Source of the DNA: Acidobacteriota bacterium
GTDB taxonomy: Bacteria > Acidobacteriota > Terriglobia > Terriglobales > Acidobacteriaceae
Assembly: GCA_018268755.1 (NCBI GenBank)
Contig: JAFDVW010000009.1
Coordinates: 359,523-423,522, forward strand
Reading direction: 5' to 3'
DNA: 64,000 nt
In this document: positions 38,399 through 48,300 of the stretch, in pieces
How positions within the stretch are numbered: the first letter of the stretch is position 1
How the letters are laid out: each line of letters begins with the position of its first letter
The notes under the pieces: model-generated
Told to the model about the DNA's origin: nothing
Seen by the model: the letters and a program-made list of their open reading frames with translations, nothing else
Databases searched by the model: none
Made by a program: the position numbers and the translations under genes

Positions 38399-38507
38399 GC
38401 GGGGCACCCTTCCGCATTGTAAGCCTGAATACGGTGGCGGAGGCAAATCTGGCGGAGGGTTTCTTATGTTAGACTAGTGGTTTGCATCCTACTTTTTGAC
38501 CCACACT

Positions 38508-38786
38508 ATGCTGCTTTCCAAAGAATATGTGGGCTATTTGGCCCGTGAAGTCACAAAAAAGCTGATCGCCGGCGAGTTCGTCGAATCCAAGAACCCGGCG
38601 GCCGTCACCGAAAAGGTGCACGCCGCCATCCTCGATGAGTTCTCCCTGGAAGACCGCATCAATGACGAAGTGCGCGTCATCCTGGAGGCATACTCCGAGG
38701 AGATGCGCAAATCCGGCGCCAACTACCAGGAGATGTTCCGCAAAGTAAAAAGCGAACTGGTGCGCAAATACAAGGCGGTGCTGTGA
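38508..38786 (+). CDS. DUF507 family protein (first copy)
   Basis: 92 residues from ATG 38508 (MLLSKEYVGYLAREVTKKL); a TTG at 38496 is also in frame. It is a small, highly charged, helical protein with no signal peptide. The pattern of an N-terminal helix, DRINDEVRVILEAY and a C-terminal FRKVKSELVRKYK helix matches DUF507, whose function is unknown. It overlaps the second copy by 4 bp (GTGA), so the two are translationally coupled. Confidence 0.85.
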   Translation: MLLSKEYVGYLAREVTKKLIAGEFVESKNPAAVTEKVHAAILDEFSLEDRINDEVRVILEAYSEEMRKSGANYQEMFRKVKSELVRKYKAVL

Positions 38787-39058
38787 GAGTCAGCCGGGAC
38801 AAAGTGAACAAAGTGGCCCACGTGGTCAGCGATGCGCTGGCCGATTCGAACGACGTCGACTTCGTCGAAGACCGCAATACCATCCGCCTGGAAGTGCGCA
38901 AAATCCTGGAAGACCTGCTCAACCAGGAAGCCAAAATCGACCAGTCGGCGCGGCAGAAGATCGAAAGCCAGAAGCGCACCATCCTCGAAGGCAGCCAGGA
39001 GTGGGACATCCTCTACCGCAAGTATTACAACGAGGAAGTCAAGAAACTCGGCATCTAG
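38783..39058 (+). CDS. DUF507 family protein (second copy)
   Basis: 91 residues from GTG 38783, the overlapping start. MRVSRDKVNKVAHVVSDAL, EVRKILEDLL and a C-terminal EWDILYRKYYNEEV helix match DUF507. It is clearly a paralogue of the upstream gene, with the same length and helix pattern but low identity. The pair probably forms a heteromer. A strong terminator follows 19 bp later. Confidence 0.85.
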   Translation: MRVSRDKVNKVAHVVSDALADSNDVDFVEDRNTIRLEVRKILEDLLNQEAKIDQSARQKIESQKRTILEGSQEWDILYRKYYNEEVKKLGI

Positions 39059-39077
39059 CCCGCCGGCATTCCACCTA

Positions 39078-39103
39078 AAGGCCCCGCGGTGCTGCGGGGC
39101 CTT
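39078..39103. terminator. Bidirectional terminator between DUF507 pair and the 39111 gene
   Basis: A 10-bp perfect stem, AAGGCCCCGC (39078-39087) with GCGGGGCCTT (39094-39103), has a 6-nt loop. T-runs are short on both strands, but the stem is very stable and lies between two convergent stop codons. Confidence 0.7.
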
Positions 39104-39110
39104 GGCGCAT

Positions 39111-39920
39111 TCAGGCCGCAATCTTCCTTTCCAGGATTTTCTCCAGGCGGCTGCGATACAGCTTGGCCTGCCTCATGATCTCGCGGTGCGGTTTGCTGGG
39201 CAGCCACTGGTAGCGCGGGGTGGCGCGCCGTTCTCTACGACTGCCTACATTGCCCCGGATGGTCACGCTGGCAGGAATTCGCTCCGGCGTCACCTGGTGC
39301 CAGCCGCTTCCGGAGTTCACCTCGTAAGCGCCAATGTAACCGCCCTCGAGCAGACCGAAGGGCTTGTGAATATGGTTCTCCCGATCGAACTGGGTGGAAC
39401 CTTCGGCGCGAAAATCCTCAAACCAGGCGGGAAACACAAAGTCGGAGACCAGGACATCGCCGATCTTGTAGCCGAATGCATCGGCTTGGCAGGCGTCCGC
39501 CACTTCGTAAGCATAGAGTGTGCCGGCGCCCGGGGCCTTCTGGCAAAAGACGGTGCGATTGATATTGGGATCGGCCAGCATTTCCAGGAGCTCGTGGCTG
39601 GCAGTCACGGACCAGGCATCGCCATATTTCAGATCGGTCGCGGCGAAGACCTTGCCCAGAGGTTGGCCGTCCAGGGTGAGGTCGTGATAGCCCAGGGCCC
39701 CGGCCTGGTCGGAATCGTCGAGCAGGCTCAACCACCAGGCGCCGCGCGCGGGCTCGGATCCGGCGGGCACTAGGGTCAGCTCCGCATCTATACCCCACGC
39801 CGGGCGGAAGTCGTGGGTCACCTGTTGTTGCAAAGCCGCTACCACCGGCGGAATTTCGCTCTCCGCAAGTACGGTGCTGGCGTTGATGACCGCAATTTGA
39901 ATGGGAGCCAGTTGGGGCAT
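39111..39920 (-). CDS. Hypothetical protein with HELLEM motif
   Basis: 269 residues from ATG 39920, chosen because AAAGGAGAAGG precedes it; a longer frame to 39959 lacks this. No signal peptide. A central block is TASHELLEMLADPN, followed by YEVADACQADAFGY, VSDFVFPAWF and SGWHQVTPERIPAS. HELLE is zincin-like in form (HExxE) and the acidic/His residues around it could bind metal, but no characterised family was recognised. The C-terminal 50 residues are basic (RRERRATPRYQWLPSKPHRE). Confidence 0.7.
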   Translation of the reverse strand: MPQLAPIQIAVINASTVLAESEIPPVVAALQQQVTHDFRPAWGIDAELTLVPAGSEPARGAWWLSLLDDSDQAGALGYHDLTLDGQPLGKVFAATDLKYGDAWSVTASHELLEMLADPNINRTVFCQKAPGAGTLYAYEVADACQADAFGYKIGDVLVSDFVFPAWFEDFRAEGSTQFDRENHIHKPFGLLEGGYIGAYEVNSGSGWHQVTPERIPASVTIRGNVGSRRERRATPRYQWLPSKPHREIMRQAKLYRSRLEKILERKIAA

Positions 39921-40090
39921 GGCCTTCTCCTTTCCAATGCTCACGGGGAGAACGCGCAAGGGGGAGCTGCGTGACTCCCGGCCAGCTTACACCCGGCAAA
40001 AGTGATGGCAAGTCAAAAAAGGGCATTTTTTGCAGTTTTGCCCACTTCGGGAATGGGCGGTGGCAGGGGCGAATGCGCTATCGTACCTAG

Positions 40091-41152
40091 GTGCCCAGCG
40101 CCTCCCAACTCGCCGAATTCATCCGGCAGGCTTCCCAGGATTCCGGCTTTGAGCTGGCTGGAATCGCTCCCGTCCAGGATTTCCCCGAGCTGGAGCACTT
40201 TCCCGCCTGGATCGAAAAGGGGTACGCCGGGGAGATGAAATATCTCGAGGCCCGCGATGAGGCTGGGACCTTGAAGCGGACCTCCCTACGCGCCGTTGCG
40301 CCGTGGGCGCGTAGCGTGGTGGTGTGCGCCGTCAACTACAATACGGCCCATCCTTATTCCACGCAGGCCCGTGACCCGCAAAGGGGATGGATCGCCCGCT
40401 ATGCCTGGGGAGACGATTATCACGACAAGCTCTTGCCCCGCCTGCGCTCTATCGAAGCGCAGATCAAACATTACTGTGCCGACGAGAGCCTCAAGACCTG
40501 GTGTTATGTCGATACCGGACCGGTGCTCGAACGCGTCTATGCCAAATATGCCGGGGTGGGCTGGATCGGCAAGAACACCTGCATCCTGAACCAGAAAACA
40601 GGCTCATGGCTGTTCCTGGGCGTGATTCTGACTTCGCTCGAACTTACGCCAGACATGCCCGCGCCCGATCGCTGCGGGACCTGCACGCGCTGTCTGGAGG
40701 CCTGCCCCACCGAGGCCTTTCTCGGTCCCTACCAGTTGGATGCCAGCCGCTGTATTTCTTATCTGACAATCGAAAAGCGTGGGAGCATTCCCGAGGACAT
40801 ACGCGCCGGGATCGGGCAGCAGGTCTTCGGCTGCGATATCTGCCAGGATGTGTGTCCGTGGAACCGCAAAGCCGCGGTCACCACCGCGGCGGAGTTCCAG
40901 CCGCGGCCGGGGTTGATGCACCCCGCGCTGGACTGGCTGGCGGAGATGCCGGTGGAGGAGTTCCGGGAAAAGTTCCGCGGCTCTCCCCTGCGCCGCGCCA
41001 AGTATTCCGGCCTGCGCCGCAATGTGGCGATTGCTATGGGCAACAGCGGGAACCAGGCATTTGTCCCCGCACTGGAGCGGCTTTGCGAGGACGAGGACCC
41101 GGTGGTCGCCGAACATGCCCGCTGGGCCAAGGAGAAATTGCAGAAGTCATAG
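40091..41152 (+). CDS. queG: Epoxyqueuosine reductase QueG
   Basis: 353 residues from GTG 40091. It carries out the last step of queuosine synthesis in tRNA, reducing epoxyqueuosine with a cobalamin cofactor and two 4Fe-4S clusters. Cluster motifs are CGTCTRCLEACPTEAF (about 194-209) and CDICQDVCPWN (about 250-260). The N-terminal half has the cobalamin-binding reductase fold with WARSVVVCAVNYN, and the C-terminus ends in HEAT-like repeats (YSGLRRNVAIAMGNSG). Other que genes are not in this window. Confidence 0.95.
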   Translation: MPSASQLAEFIRQASQDSGFELAGIAPVQDFPELEHFPAWIEKGYAGEMKYLEARDEAGTLKRTSLRAVAPWARSVVVCAVNYNTAHPYSTQARDPQRGWIARYAWGDDYHDKLLPRLRSIEAQIKHYCADESLKTWCYVDTGPVLERVYAKYAGVGWIGKNTCILNQKTGSWLFLGVILTSLELTPDMPAPDRCGTCTRCLEACPTEAFLGPYQLDASRCISYLTIEKRGSIPEDIRAGIGQQVFGCDICQDVCPWNRKAAVTTAAEFQPRPGLMHPALDWLAEMPVEEFREKFRGSPLRRAKYSGLRRNVAIAMGNSGNQAFVPALERLCEDEDPVVAEHARWAKEKLQKS

Positions 41153-41196
41153 CCCGCTGCGGCGGCGCGCCGCGCGTGATAGCATTTCGTGGGTGG

Positions 41197-43122
41197 ATGA
41201 TGATCGTCCGCACTTCCCTCCTCGGCCGGTGCTGCACCCTCGTTCTGGGTTTGCTCGCGCTCCCTGTGTTGCTTCATGCCGACAACAAAATCCACTGGAT
41301 CCGGGTCAGTTCGGCGCATTTCTCCGTGCTGACCGATGCTCCGGAAAAAAAGGGGCGCGAGATCGCGGTGCGCTTTGAACAAATGCGCGCCGGCTTTGGG
41401 CAAATGCTCTCCCGCAATAAACTGCAAACCTCCGAGCCCATCGAAATTATCGCCTTTGCCACCGACGAAGGGTACGCCCGCGCGGCGCCGGTGGTGCAAG
41501 GACGCCTTATCGGACAACCCGCATTCTTTCTTCCCGGCGACGGCCGCAACTACTTTGTGCTCGATCTGGCGGCCACAGACAGTTGGCGGAGTGTTTCGCA
41601 CTGGTATGCCCACCTCCTGCTGAACTCCAACTACCCTCCCACCCAGCCGTGGTTCGATGAAGGCATTGCGCAGTTCTTCTCGAGCATGCGCCTGGACAAC
41701 CAGCAAATGCAGATCGGGGGAGAACCACCGGCGTGGGAGCCACCGCGCAGTGAGGTGCCGGGGCATCCCGCGGGCGCGGCTCCGGGGCCGTTGGCCACGC
41801 TGCTTTCCACCCAGGCCTGGATGCCGCTGGCGGACTTGTTCGCCACCGGCACAAGCAAGCCGGCATCGCCTTTGTTCTTCGCCCAGTCGTGGATCACCCT
41901 GCACTATCTCATCCAGAAGAACAAGTTGTCGGAGACCGGCGTCTATTTTGGCCTGGTGCAGTTGCAAAAGGCGCCCGTGGAAGAAGCCATCGTTAAGGCC
42001 TATGGTATGAGCGGCGCGCAACTCGAGCAGGAGATCAAGAGCTACTTTCAGGGCATTGCCTCCGCGCTGCAGACCTTGCCCAATGCCGCACCCGGCGGGC
42101 CGGCGCCGGCCGACGGCCAAAACATCGGCACCAGCACCCAGGAAGTTCAGGAGAGCGAAGCGCTGGCCCTGGTGGCGGAAATGATGCTGCGCTTGCCCGA
42201 ACATCGCCAGGCCGCCGAACAGGATTTGTTGACCATGATCGCCGCGCCCAAAGGGGAAAATGCCATCCAGCACCGCGCCTTGGGCTGGGCCGCGCTGCGG
42301 GACAAAAAATACGACAACGCGGAAGCGGAATTTGCCCAGGCCCTGGAGTTTGACCACGGGGACTTCTGGACCCACTATTATTCGGCGCTGACCAAGTATC
42401 GCGCCGCCAAGGGTACGGGCAAACCCACTCCGGGGCTGCCTAACCTGATGCAGGACCTGCTGCTGGTGAGCGACGCGGACCCCGAGTTCGCCGAGGCCTT
42501 CAATATGCTGGCCATGGCCCGCCTGGAAGGAGGCGGCATGCATTCGGCGGTCGATGCCATCCGCATCGCCATCCAGCTCAGCCCGCGCAACGAGATGTAC
42601 ACCCTGAATCTGGCGACCATCCAGATGGCGGCAAAAAACTGGGATGTCGCCACCCAGTTGCTGGAAAAATTAAAGGACAGCTCCAATCCGGAGATTGCGC
42701 AGACCGCCCGCCAGGACCTGCAGGACCTGCCGACGCTCAAGAAATATGGGTTACTCCCGGAGCGCGCTCCGCAGCGAGGAGCGGCGCCGGCCGCCCAGGG
42801 AAAGACCACGGTCAGCAGCACGCCGGAAGCCGACTCCGACGAAGAGCCGGAAGGGGCGCCTTCAACCCAGCCCGCGCCCGACCGCCGTCCCATCAAATTC
42901 CTCAAGGCCCGGCTGCTGCATGTGGACTGCACGCGGGCCCCGAGCGCGGTACTGACTCTGCAAGGTACCCGCACCATGAAGTTTCGCACCGCCGACTATC
43001 ATGCGCTTTCCCTGGTGGGCGCCGAAACGTTCTCCTGTGATTGGCGGGACATTCCCGTCGCCATCAACTACCGGGCGGGAGGAGAGAGCGATGGAGATCT
43101 GGTGTCGCTGGAGATCCAATAG
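41197..43122 (+). CDS. Zincin-like (DUF1570-type) TPR protein with altered HExxH
   Basis: 641 residues from ATG 41197 (or 41200). A signal peptide covers about residues 1-28, so it is exported. Residues about 30-260 resemble Peptidase_MA/DUF1570 proteins: an N-terminal strand region, then VSHWYAHLLLN where family members have an HExxH helix, and WFDEGIAQFF, the usual third-ligand helix. The Glu of HExxH is Trp here (HWYAH), so catalysis is doubtful. The C-terminal half (about 330-500) has TPR-like repeats and ends in a Pro/Glu-rich linker and a short beta domain. It follows queG by 44 bp. Confidence 0.75.
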   Translation: MMIVRTSLLGRCCTLVLGLLALPVLLHADNKIHWIRVSSAHFSVLTDAPEKKGREIAVRFEQMRAGFGQMLSRNKLQTSEPIEIIAFATDEGYARAAPVVQGRLIGQPAFFLPGDGRNYFVLDLAATDSWRSVSHWYAHLLLNSNYPPTQPWFDEGIAQFFSSMRLDNQQMQIGGEPPAWEPPRSEVPGHPAGAAPGPLATLLSTQAWMPLADLFATGTSKPASPLFFAQSWITLHYLIQKNKLSETGVYFGLVQLQKAPVEEAIVKAYGMSGAQLEQEIKSYFQGIASALQTLPNAAPGGPAPADGQNIGTSTQEVQESEALALVAEMMLRLPEHRQAAEQDLLTMIAAPKGENAIQHRALGWAALRDKKYDNAEAEFAQALEFDHGDFWTHYYSALTKYRAAKGTGKPTPGLPNLMQDLLLVSDADPEFAEAFNMLAMARLEGGGMHSAVDAIRIAIQLSPRNEMYTLNLATIQMAAKNWDVATQLLEKLKDSSNPEIAQTARQDLQDLPTLKKYGLLPERAPQRGAAPAAQGKTTVSSTPEADSDEEPEGAPSTQPAPDRRPIKFLKARLLHVDCTRAPSAVLTLQGTRTMKFRTADYHALSLVGAETFSCDWRDIPVAINYRAGGESDGDLVSLEIQ

Positions 43123-43130
43123 CAGGCGAT

Positions 43131-43160
43131 AAAAAACCCTCTCAGGGGAGGCTGAGAGGG
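43131..43160 (-). terminator. Rho-independent terminator of the cold-shock gene
   Basis: On the minus strand CCCTCTCAG (43160-43152) pairs with CTGAGAGGG (43145-43137) across a 6-nt loop and is followed by six T (43136-43131). It lies 20 bp after the csp stop codon. Confidence 0.9.
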
Positions 43161-43180
43161 TGGGTGGTTGCAAAGCGGAG

Positions 43181-43384
43181 CTAGACCCGAACGACGTTCG
43201 CAGCTTGAAAGCCCTTGGGTCCTTTGAGCAAGTCAAACTCGACGGTTTCCCCTTCATTCAGCGTCCGATAGCCATTTTCCTGAATTGCTGAAAAGTGAAC
43301 GAACACGTCTTCCCCGGTGGAGCGCTGAATGAAACCATAACCCTTTGCCCCGTTGAACCACTTTACTGTACCCTTCTCTCTCAC
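43181..43384 (-). CDS. Cold-shock protein (CspA family)
   Basis: 67 residues from GTG 43384 with AAAGGAG upstream. It is a single cold-shock domain with both RNA-binding motifs, KGYGFIQ (RNP1) and DVFVHFSAI (RNP2). Members act as RNA chaperones and antiterminators. It has its own terminator, and the long unassigned region upstream (43385-43796) probably includes its leader, as is usual for cold-shock genes. Confidence 0.96.
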   Translation of the reverse strand: MREKGTVKWFNGAKGYGFIQRSTGEDVFVHFSAIQENGYRTLNEGETVEFDLLKGPKGFQAANVVRV

Positions 43385-43796
43385 AAATTACTCCTTTCGC
43401 CTCTACTCTAGAATTAAGCTCCGTGCCCCTGGAGAGGCGACCGCACAGATCCCCTCTTGGAACTCAAAGCCCCCTCAACCATGATGCTTTGTTCCATCAG
43501 CGCGACCTTAGTCCATGAGAAAAGCCCCGGACCTCGGTCCCGCGCAGGGCGAGACTCGAGCTGCGGAGCCGATCTTTCCACGGCGAGTTGTGACTGTGGG
43601 ACAAAGCATCCACATTTGACACGCACGCTACTGGAATTCCTGTAGCGAGCACAAGATAATATTTGGGAACCGCTGGAATGGCAAGAGAAGAAATCAAAGA
43701 AATCAGTAGCTTATAGAGGGTCTCTCGGCCGCTTCGGCTTCTCCGTGGGAAAGCCGGGGAAGCCTGGGGAGAGATGGGAGCAGGAAATGCAAGTCT
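43385..43796. other. 412-bp intergenic stretch between csp and the YihY gene
   Basis: Transcribed leader of csp is likely in the proximal part. A TTGACA at about 43616-43621 on the plus strand lacks a well-placed -10 box, and GATAAT near 43657 lacks a -35. No gene is seen. Confidence 0.4.
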
Positions 43797-44693
43797 TTGA
43801 TAGGATTAGAGGTAACCGGCTTGTCTGACCTAAAGTCACATTCGCTCCCGGAGAGCGGCCCCCGCCTTGCGCCCGCCGCCCCCGCTCCTTTCCTGGATCT
43901 GCTGCGCTCCACGGTGAAATATTTGTTGCGCACCGACGTACATACGTTTGCTTTCTCGGTAGCAGCCAATGCCATCCTTTCCTTCTTCCCTTTCGTAGTG
44001 CTGCTCATGACCCTGGTGCGCGGGGTCTTCCATTCCCGCGTGATGTATGACGTGGTGGTACAGCTACTGCGCGACAATCTCCCGGCCGGACAGGACTTCG
44101 TCATTCGCAACCTGAACGCCCTGGTAGACACCCGGCAGCGGACGCAGATCCTCTCGTTGCTGATCCTGCTCGTCACTTCCACCGGCGTGTTCATGCCGCT
44201 GGAAGTGGCCCTGAATCGTATCTGGCGATTTCCGGAAAATCGTTCTTATATTGGCAATCAGCTCATCTCGCTCGGCTTGGCCTTCGCCTGCGGCGTGCTG
44301 GCCCTGCTCTCCATCGGGCTGACCGCCAGCAATGTCGCCTTCATGCAAGTGTTGTTGCAGGGACACGGCACTTTCTTCGTTCGCCTGGCGGGTTTTCTGG
44401 TGATGAAGGTCTTCGCCATGGCGGCCAGCATCACCATTTTCTTTCTCATCTATTGGTTGCTTCCCAATGGAAAGGTGCCGGTACGAGCCGTGCTGCCTAC
44501 GGCCATCCTCATGGGCCTGCTCTCCGAGGTCCTGAAATATTCCTATATTCTGGCCCTGCCGCGGCTGAACTTTCAGGAAGTCTATGGGCCTTTCTCCCTC
44601 TCAGTGAGCCTGATGTTCTGGGCCTTCCTTTCCGGTTTGCTGCTGTTGACCGGGGCCCATCTCTCCGCCCAACGCTACGTGCGCCGGCCCTAA
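43797..44693 (+). CDS. YihY/virulence factor BrkB family membrane protein
   Basis: 298 residues from TTG 43797 (another TTG at 43821 is possible). Six hydrophobic helices with the family motifs FAFSVAANAILSFFPFVVLL near the start, NRIWRFPENRSY in the middle and FWAFLSGLLLLTGAHLSAQ at the end. The family was once named RNase BN but is now treated as an inner-membrane protein of unknown, possibly transport, role. Confidence 0.85.
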   Translation: MIGLEVTGLSDLKSHSLPESGPRLAPAAPAPFLDLLRSTVKYLLRTDVHTFAFSVAANAILSFFPFVVLLMTLVRGVFHSRVMYDVVVQLLRDNLPAGQDFVIRNLNALVDTRQRTQILSLLILLVTSTGVFMPLEVALNRIWRFPENRSYIGNQLISLGLAFACGVLALLSIGLTASNVAFMQVLLQGHGTFFVRLAGFLVMKVFAMAASITIFFLIYWLLPNGKVPVRAVLPTAILMGLLSEVLKYSYILALPRLNFQEVYGPFSLSVSLMFWAFLSGLLLLTGAHLSAQRYVRRP

Positions 44694-44820
44694 GATTCCC
44701 ATTCCGGGATTTGCAAAGGGAAATCGCCTGGCCCATGTGATGGACCGCACAGTCTTGCCCTTCCTATCCCTATAGCATTACCCATACCCGTCATGGCTGG
44801 GACTCCGGTGAGGTCGTCCC

Positions 44821-45342
44821 ATGCCCCGAATTCTGTTTCTGCTGTCCCTCGCAAGCGGCCTGTTGCTTACCGCTTACGTCCATGCGGGGCAGTCCCCCTT
44901 GCCCAATCTGCGGCAAATGGCGCAGCATTCCGCCTACATCTTCTCCGGACGGGTGATGGCGGTACACCAGCAACTCCCCCAGCAGAATGGCTCGGCCGGC
45001 ACCGTGGAGATCACCTTCCGCGTGGAGGAATCGGTGCGCGGTGTGCGAGTGGGGGATCTTCTCACCATTCGCGAATGGGCCGGGCTGTGGGGAACAAAAG
45101 AACGTTATCGCCGCGGGCAACGCCTGCTTCTATTTCTCTATCCACCCAGCCGCCTGGGCCTGACCAGCCCGGTGGGCGGGTCTGCCGGGCGCTTTGCGCT
45201 GGATGCCCAGGGAGCGATGGCCCTGCCGGCGGCACGCGCCCTTTTGGGAACGGCTTTCGTCCCCTCCCCGGCGCAGAAGCAACGCATACCCGTGCGCGAC
45301 GTTGCCGCCACGCTCCGCCGCATGGTGCAGGAGCAACCATGA
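44821..45342 (+). CDS. Exported hypothetical protein, first of a coupled pair
   Basis: 173 residues with a signal peptide (about 1-22). The mature part (HSAYIFSGRVMAVHQQ, VEITFRVEESVRGVRVGD, RRGQRLLLFLYPPS) has the pattern of small beta-barrel-like secreted proteins that often precede large surface proteins in acidobacteria. No enzymatic motif. Its stop overlaps the start of the next gene by 4 bp (ATGA), which implies translational coupling. Confidence 0.75.
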   Translation: MPRILFLLSLASGLLLTAYVHAGQSPLPNLRQMAQHSAYIFSGRVMAVHQQLPQQNGSAGTVEITFRVEESVRGVRVGDLLTIREWAGLWGTKERYRRGQRLLLFLYPPSRLGLTSPVGGSAGRFALDAQGAMALPAARALLGTAFVPSPAQKQRIPVRDVAATLRRMVQEQP

Positions 45343-48300
45343 GAAGCCGGATTGCGCAAAGCCTTGCTCGCTATGCCGCTTGGGGTGCGGTCCTGGCCAC
45401 TTTGTTCGCCTTGTTCGCCCACGCGGGAGGACCGGCAGGGGTGGCCGGAGTCAGTTACTTTGCCCCTTCCGTCAAGGGACAGCCGATCACCTGGGCGCAG
45501 GGCGAGGTCAGCTATTACACCGACCAGGGAAATCTCAGCCCAGCCTTGCCGGGAGCTTCCGCGGACGCCCTTGTGGCCGACGCCTTTAGCCGCTGGACCG
45601 CTATTACGACGGTCGCCCTAACGGCCGTGCGCGCCGGACAACTGGCGGAAGACGTCAGCGGACTAAACGTGCTCGCTAATAGTGACGGCACCTTCACCTT
45701 GCCGCCGGACATCCTGCCAACCACCACGAACCAGCCAGTCGCGGTGGTGTATGACGCGGACGGCGCGGTGACCGATGCCCTGCTGGGACAAGGCGCCAGC
45801 TCGTCTCTCTATTGTTATGCAAATTCCGCCTTCGGCGGCGTGGACAACTTCACCTCTGACGGCCACTTCGCGCACGCGCTGGTCGTCCTGAATGGCAGCT
45901 GCGCGCCGAATTCGTCCCAACTATTCGACTTCGAGTATCGCCTGGTTCGCGTGTTGGGCAATGTTCTGGGATTGGATTGGTCGCAACTCAACGGCAACGT
46001 GCAGGCTGGCAACCCGGCCCCGACTTCCGCCGACTACGCCGGCTTTCCCCTGATGCACGCGACGGACATTGCCGCGTGCCTACCCATCTCGAGGTGTTAT
46101 GCCAGCGCCGATCAGCCAAAGCCGGACGATCAGGCGGCGCTTTCCCGGCTCTATCCGGTCACCGCGCAAAATGTGGGGAATTTTGCGGGCAAGCAGGTCT
46201 TCTCGCAGACGACCGCGCGCATTCATGGCTCGGTGTACTTCACGGACGGCAATGGCAATGCCGCCCAGCCCATGCAGGGAGTAAATGTGGTGGCCCGTTG
46301 GATCGATCCCGGCACGGGCTTGCCCTCGCGGGCCGTGGCCGTGTCTTCGATTTCGGGATTTCTCTTTCGCGGCAATGCCGGCAATCCCGCCACCGGATTC
46401 AACGACAGCGCCGGCCAGCCGCTCAATCGCTTCGGCTCGGATGAGCCCTCGCTCGAAGGCTTCTTCGACCTGGCAGGACTGCCACTTCCGAACGGCGCCA
46501 GCAGCACGCAATACCAGCTCACGGTGGAGGCCGTGAGCCCACAGTGGTCGCAGAACGCCGGCCCCTACGCTCCCTGGCAGGTGCAACCCTCCGGGGTCGC
46601 GCGACCGATCGTGGTCACGGTGCAACCCGGCGGAGATGTGCCGCAGGACATCCTGATGTTGAGCAGCGCGCACTACGCGGCCGACTTCTTTGAATCCACC
46701 AGCTATGCCGCGCCCGCTCCCGTCCCCACAGCAGGCGATTGGAGCGGCGCACTTGGCAACTATGGCAACGTCGATTATTTCCGGATGAGCGGCCAGGCCA
46801 ACCGCACGCTTTCGATTGAAGTGACGACGCTCGACGAGTCCGGCGCGGTGTCACTAAGCAAAGCGCAGCCGGTAATTGGGATGTGGGGTCTGGACGATCC
46901 CGGGACCTTCCCGGCGCCGGCCAATACTCCTTCGGCCTTCAATACCATCCTAAGCGGGGAAACACGGCTGGATGCCACCTTGCTGCAGGCCACCAATTTC
47001 CGCATTGCTATTGCCGACATCCGCGGCGACGGCCGTCCTGATTATCGCTACCATGCCCGCGTCTTCTACGGAGACAGTGCGACCCCTGCACGGGCCAGCG
47101 TGGCGGGAGGAACCCCGCTCTCCATTCAGGGGCTCGGGCTTCGCGCGAACACCACCGTGACCGTGGGAGGCACGGGAACGGCACTGATCAGCGCCTCTGG
47201 CAATCGGCTGCAGGTGAATGCGCCCGTCCACGCAGACGGAATCGCGGACATTGCCTTGCGCGATCCTGCCACCGGCGCCTCCTCCACCATGACTGGGGCA
47301 TTCATCTATGGGGCCGGGCCGAATGACACCCTTCAACTCGTCTCGGGAACCAACCCATCGACGCCGGTTGGAACGCAGGCGCCGAATCCTGTGACCTTTC
47401 GTGTGCTGGCTCCGGATGGCGCCACGCCGGTCGCGGGAGCCACGGTTGTACTTTCAGCTTCACCTTCCGTGGGCTTCGGCGCCTGCGCTGGCAACACAAG
47501 TTGCACATTACTCAGCGACGATGCCGGCATGGTTTCGAGCTTTGTCACCGCACTGAATGCCGGCACTACGACCATCACGGCCAGGCTGGCGCCAGCTTCT
47601 TATGCCAGTCCAAAATCCCAGCAAACTTCGCTCACCGGCTCGCCTTCGACACTGGCCATTGGGCTGACGCCGGCGCTGGCCTGGATCGGCGCCGGGGCGA
47701 CCCTCGACCTCCCTCTCACCGCACGTGTACTCTCCAATGGCTCGCCAGCCGGCGGCCAAACGGTGAGCTTCCAGATCATGAAAGGCAGCGGCACGCTGAG
47801 TGCAGCGTCGGTGACGACCGGCGCCAATGGAAACGCTGCCGTGACCTTGCACCTGGCTGCTGTGAGTGGAGACGTGGTGGTCAGCGCCTGCGTGGCTCCC
47901 AACAATGCCCCTTGCCAGAACCTGACGATTACGGCAGTGCCCGCGGCAGCGCAGCAAGTGCAGGCTGTTTCCGGCACAACACAGAACGTAACGGCCGGGC
48001 AGGCATTTCACGCTGTGGTGGTGCGAGTGACCGACAATGCCAGCCCGGCGCATGCCGTGGCCGGGGCCGGAGTGGTGTTTCGCGCAGCGATGGAGCGCGT
48101 GCCGGTAAACGCCCCGGCGCTTTGGTTCGGAGATACGGCCACCCACCAGCCAGCAACGCCGGTGATCCTCACATCTTCGCAGACGGCGATGGTTTCCGAC
48201 GGCAGCGGGCTGGCGAGCTTTCAACCTTCCGCCGGAGCATCCTCCGGGCCGGTAGTGATCGTAGGCAGCGCCCTGGCAGGCACGGCCAGCGTACCCTTCC

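Noticed and set aside
40387..41196. Long frame running from within queG into the zincin-like gene
   Set aside because: The first 270 codons lie out of frame over the well-supported queG gene; the signal peptide at 41197 marks the true start.
43703..44194. Open frame opposite the YihY gene
   Set aside because: It is the reverse shadow of a membrane protein with clear family motifs.
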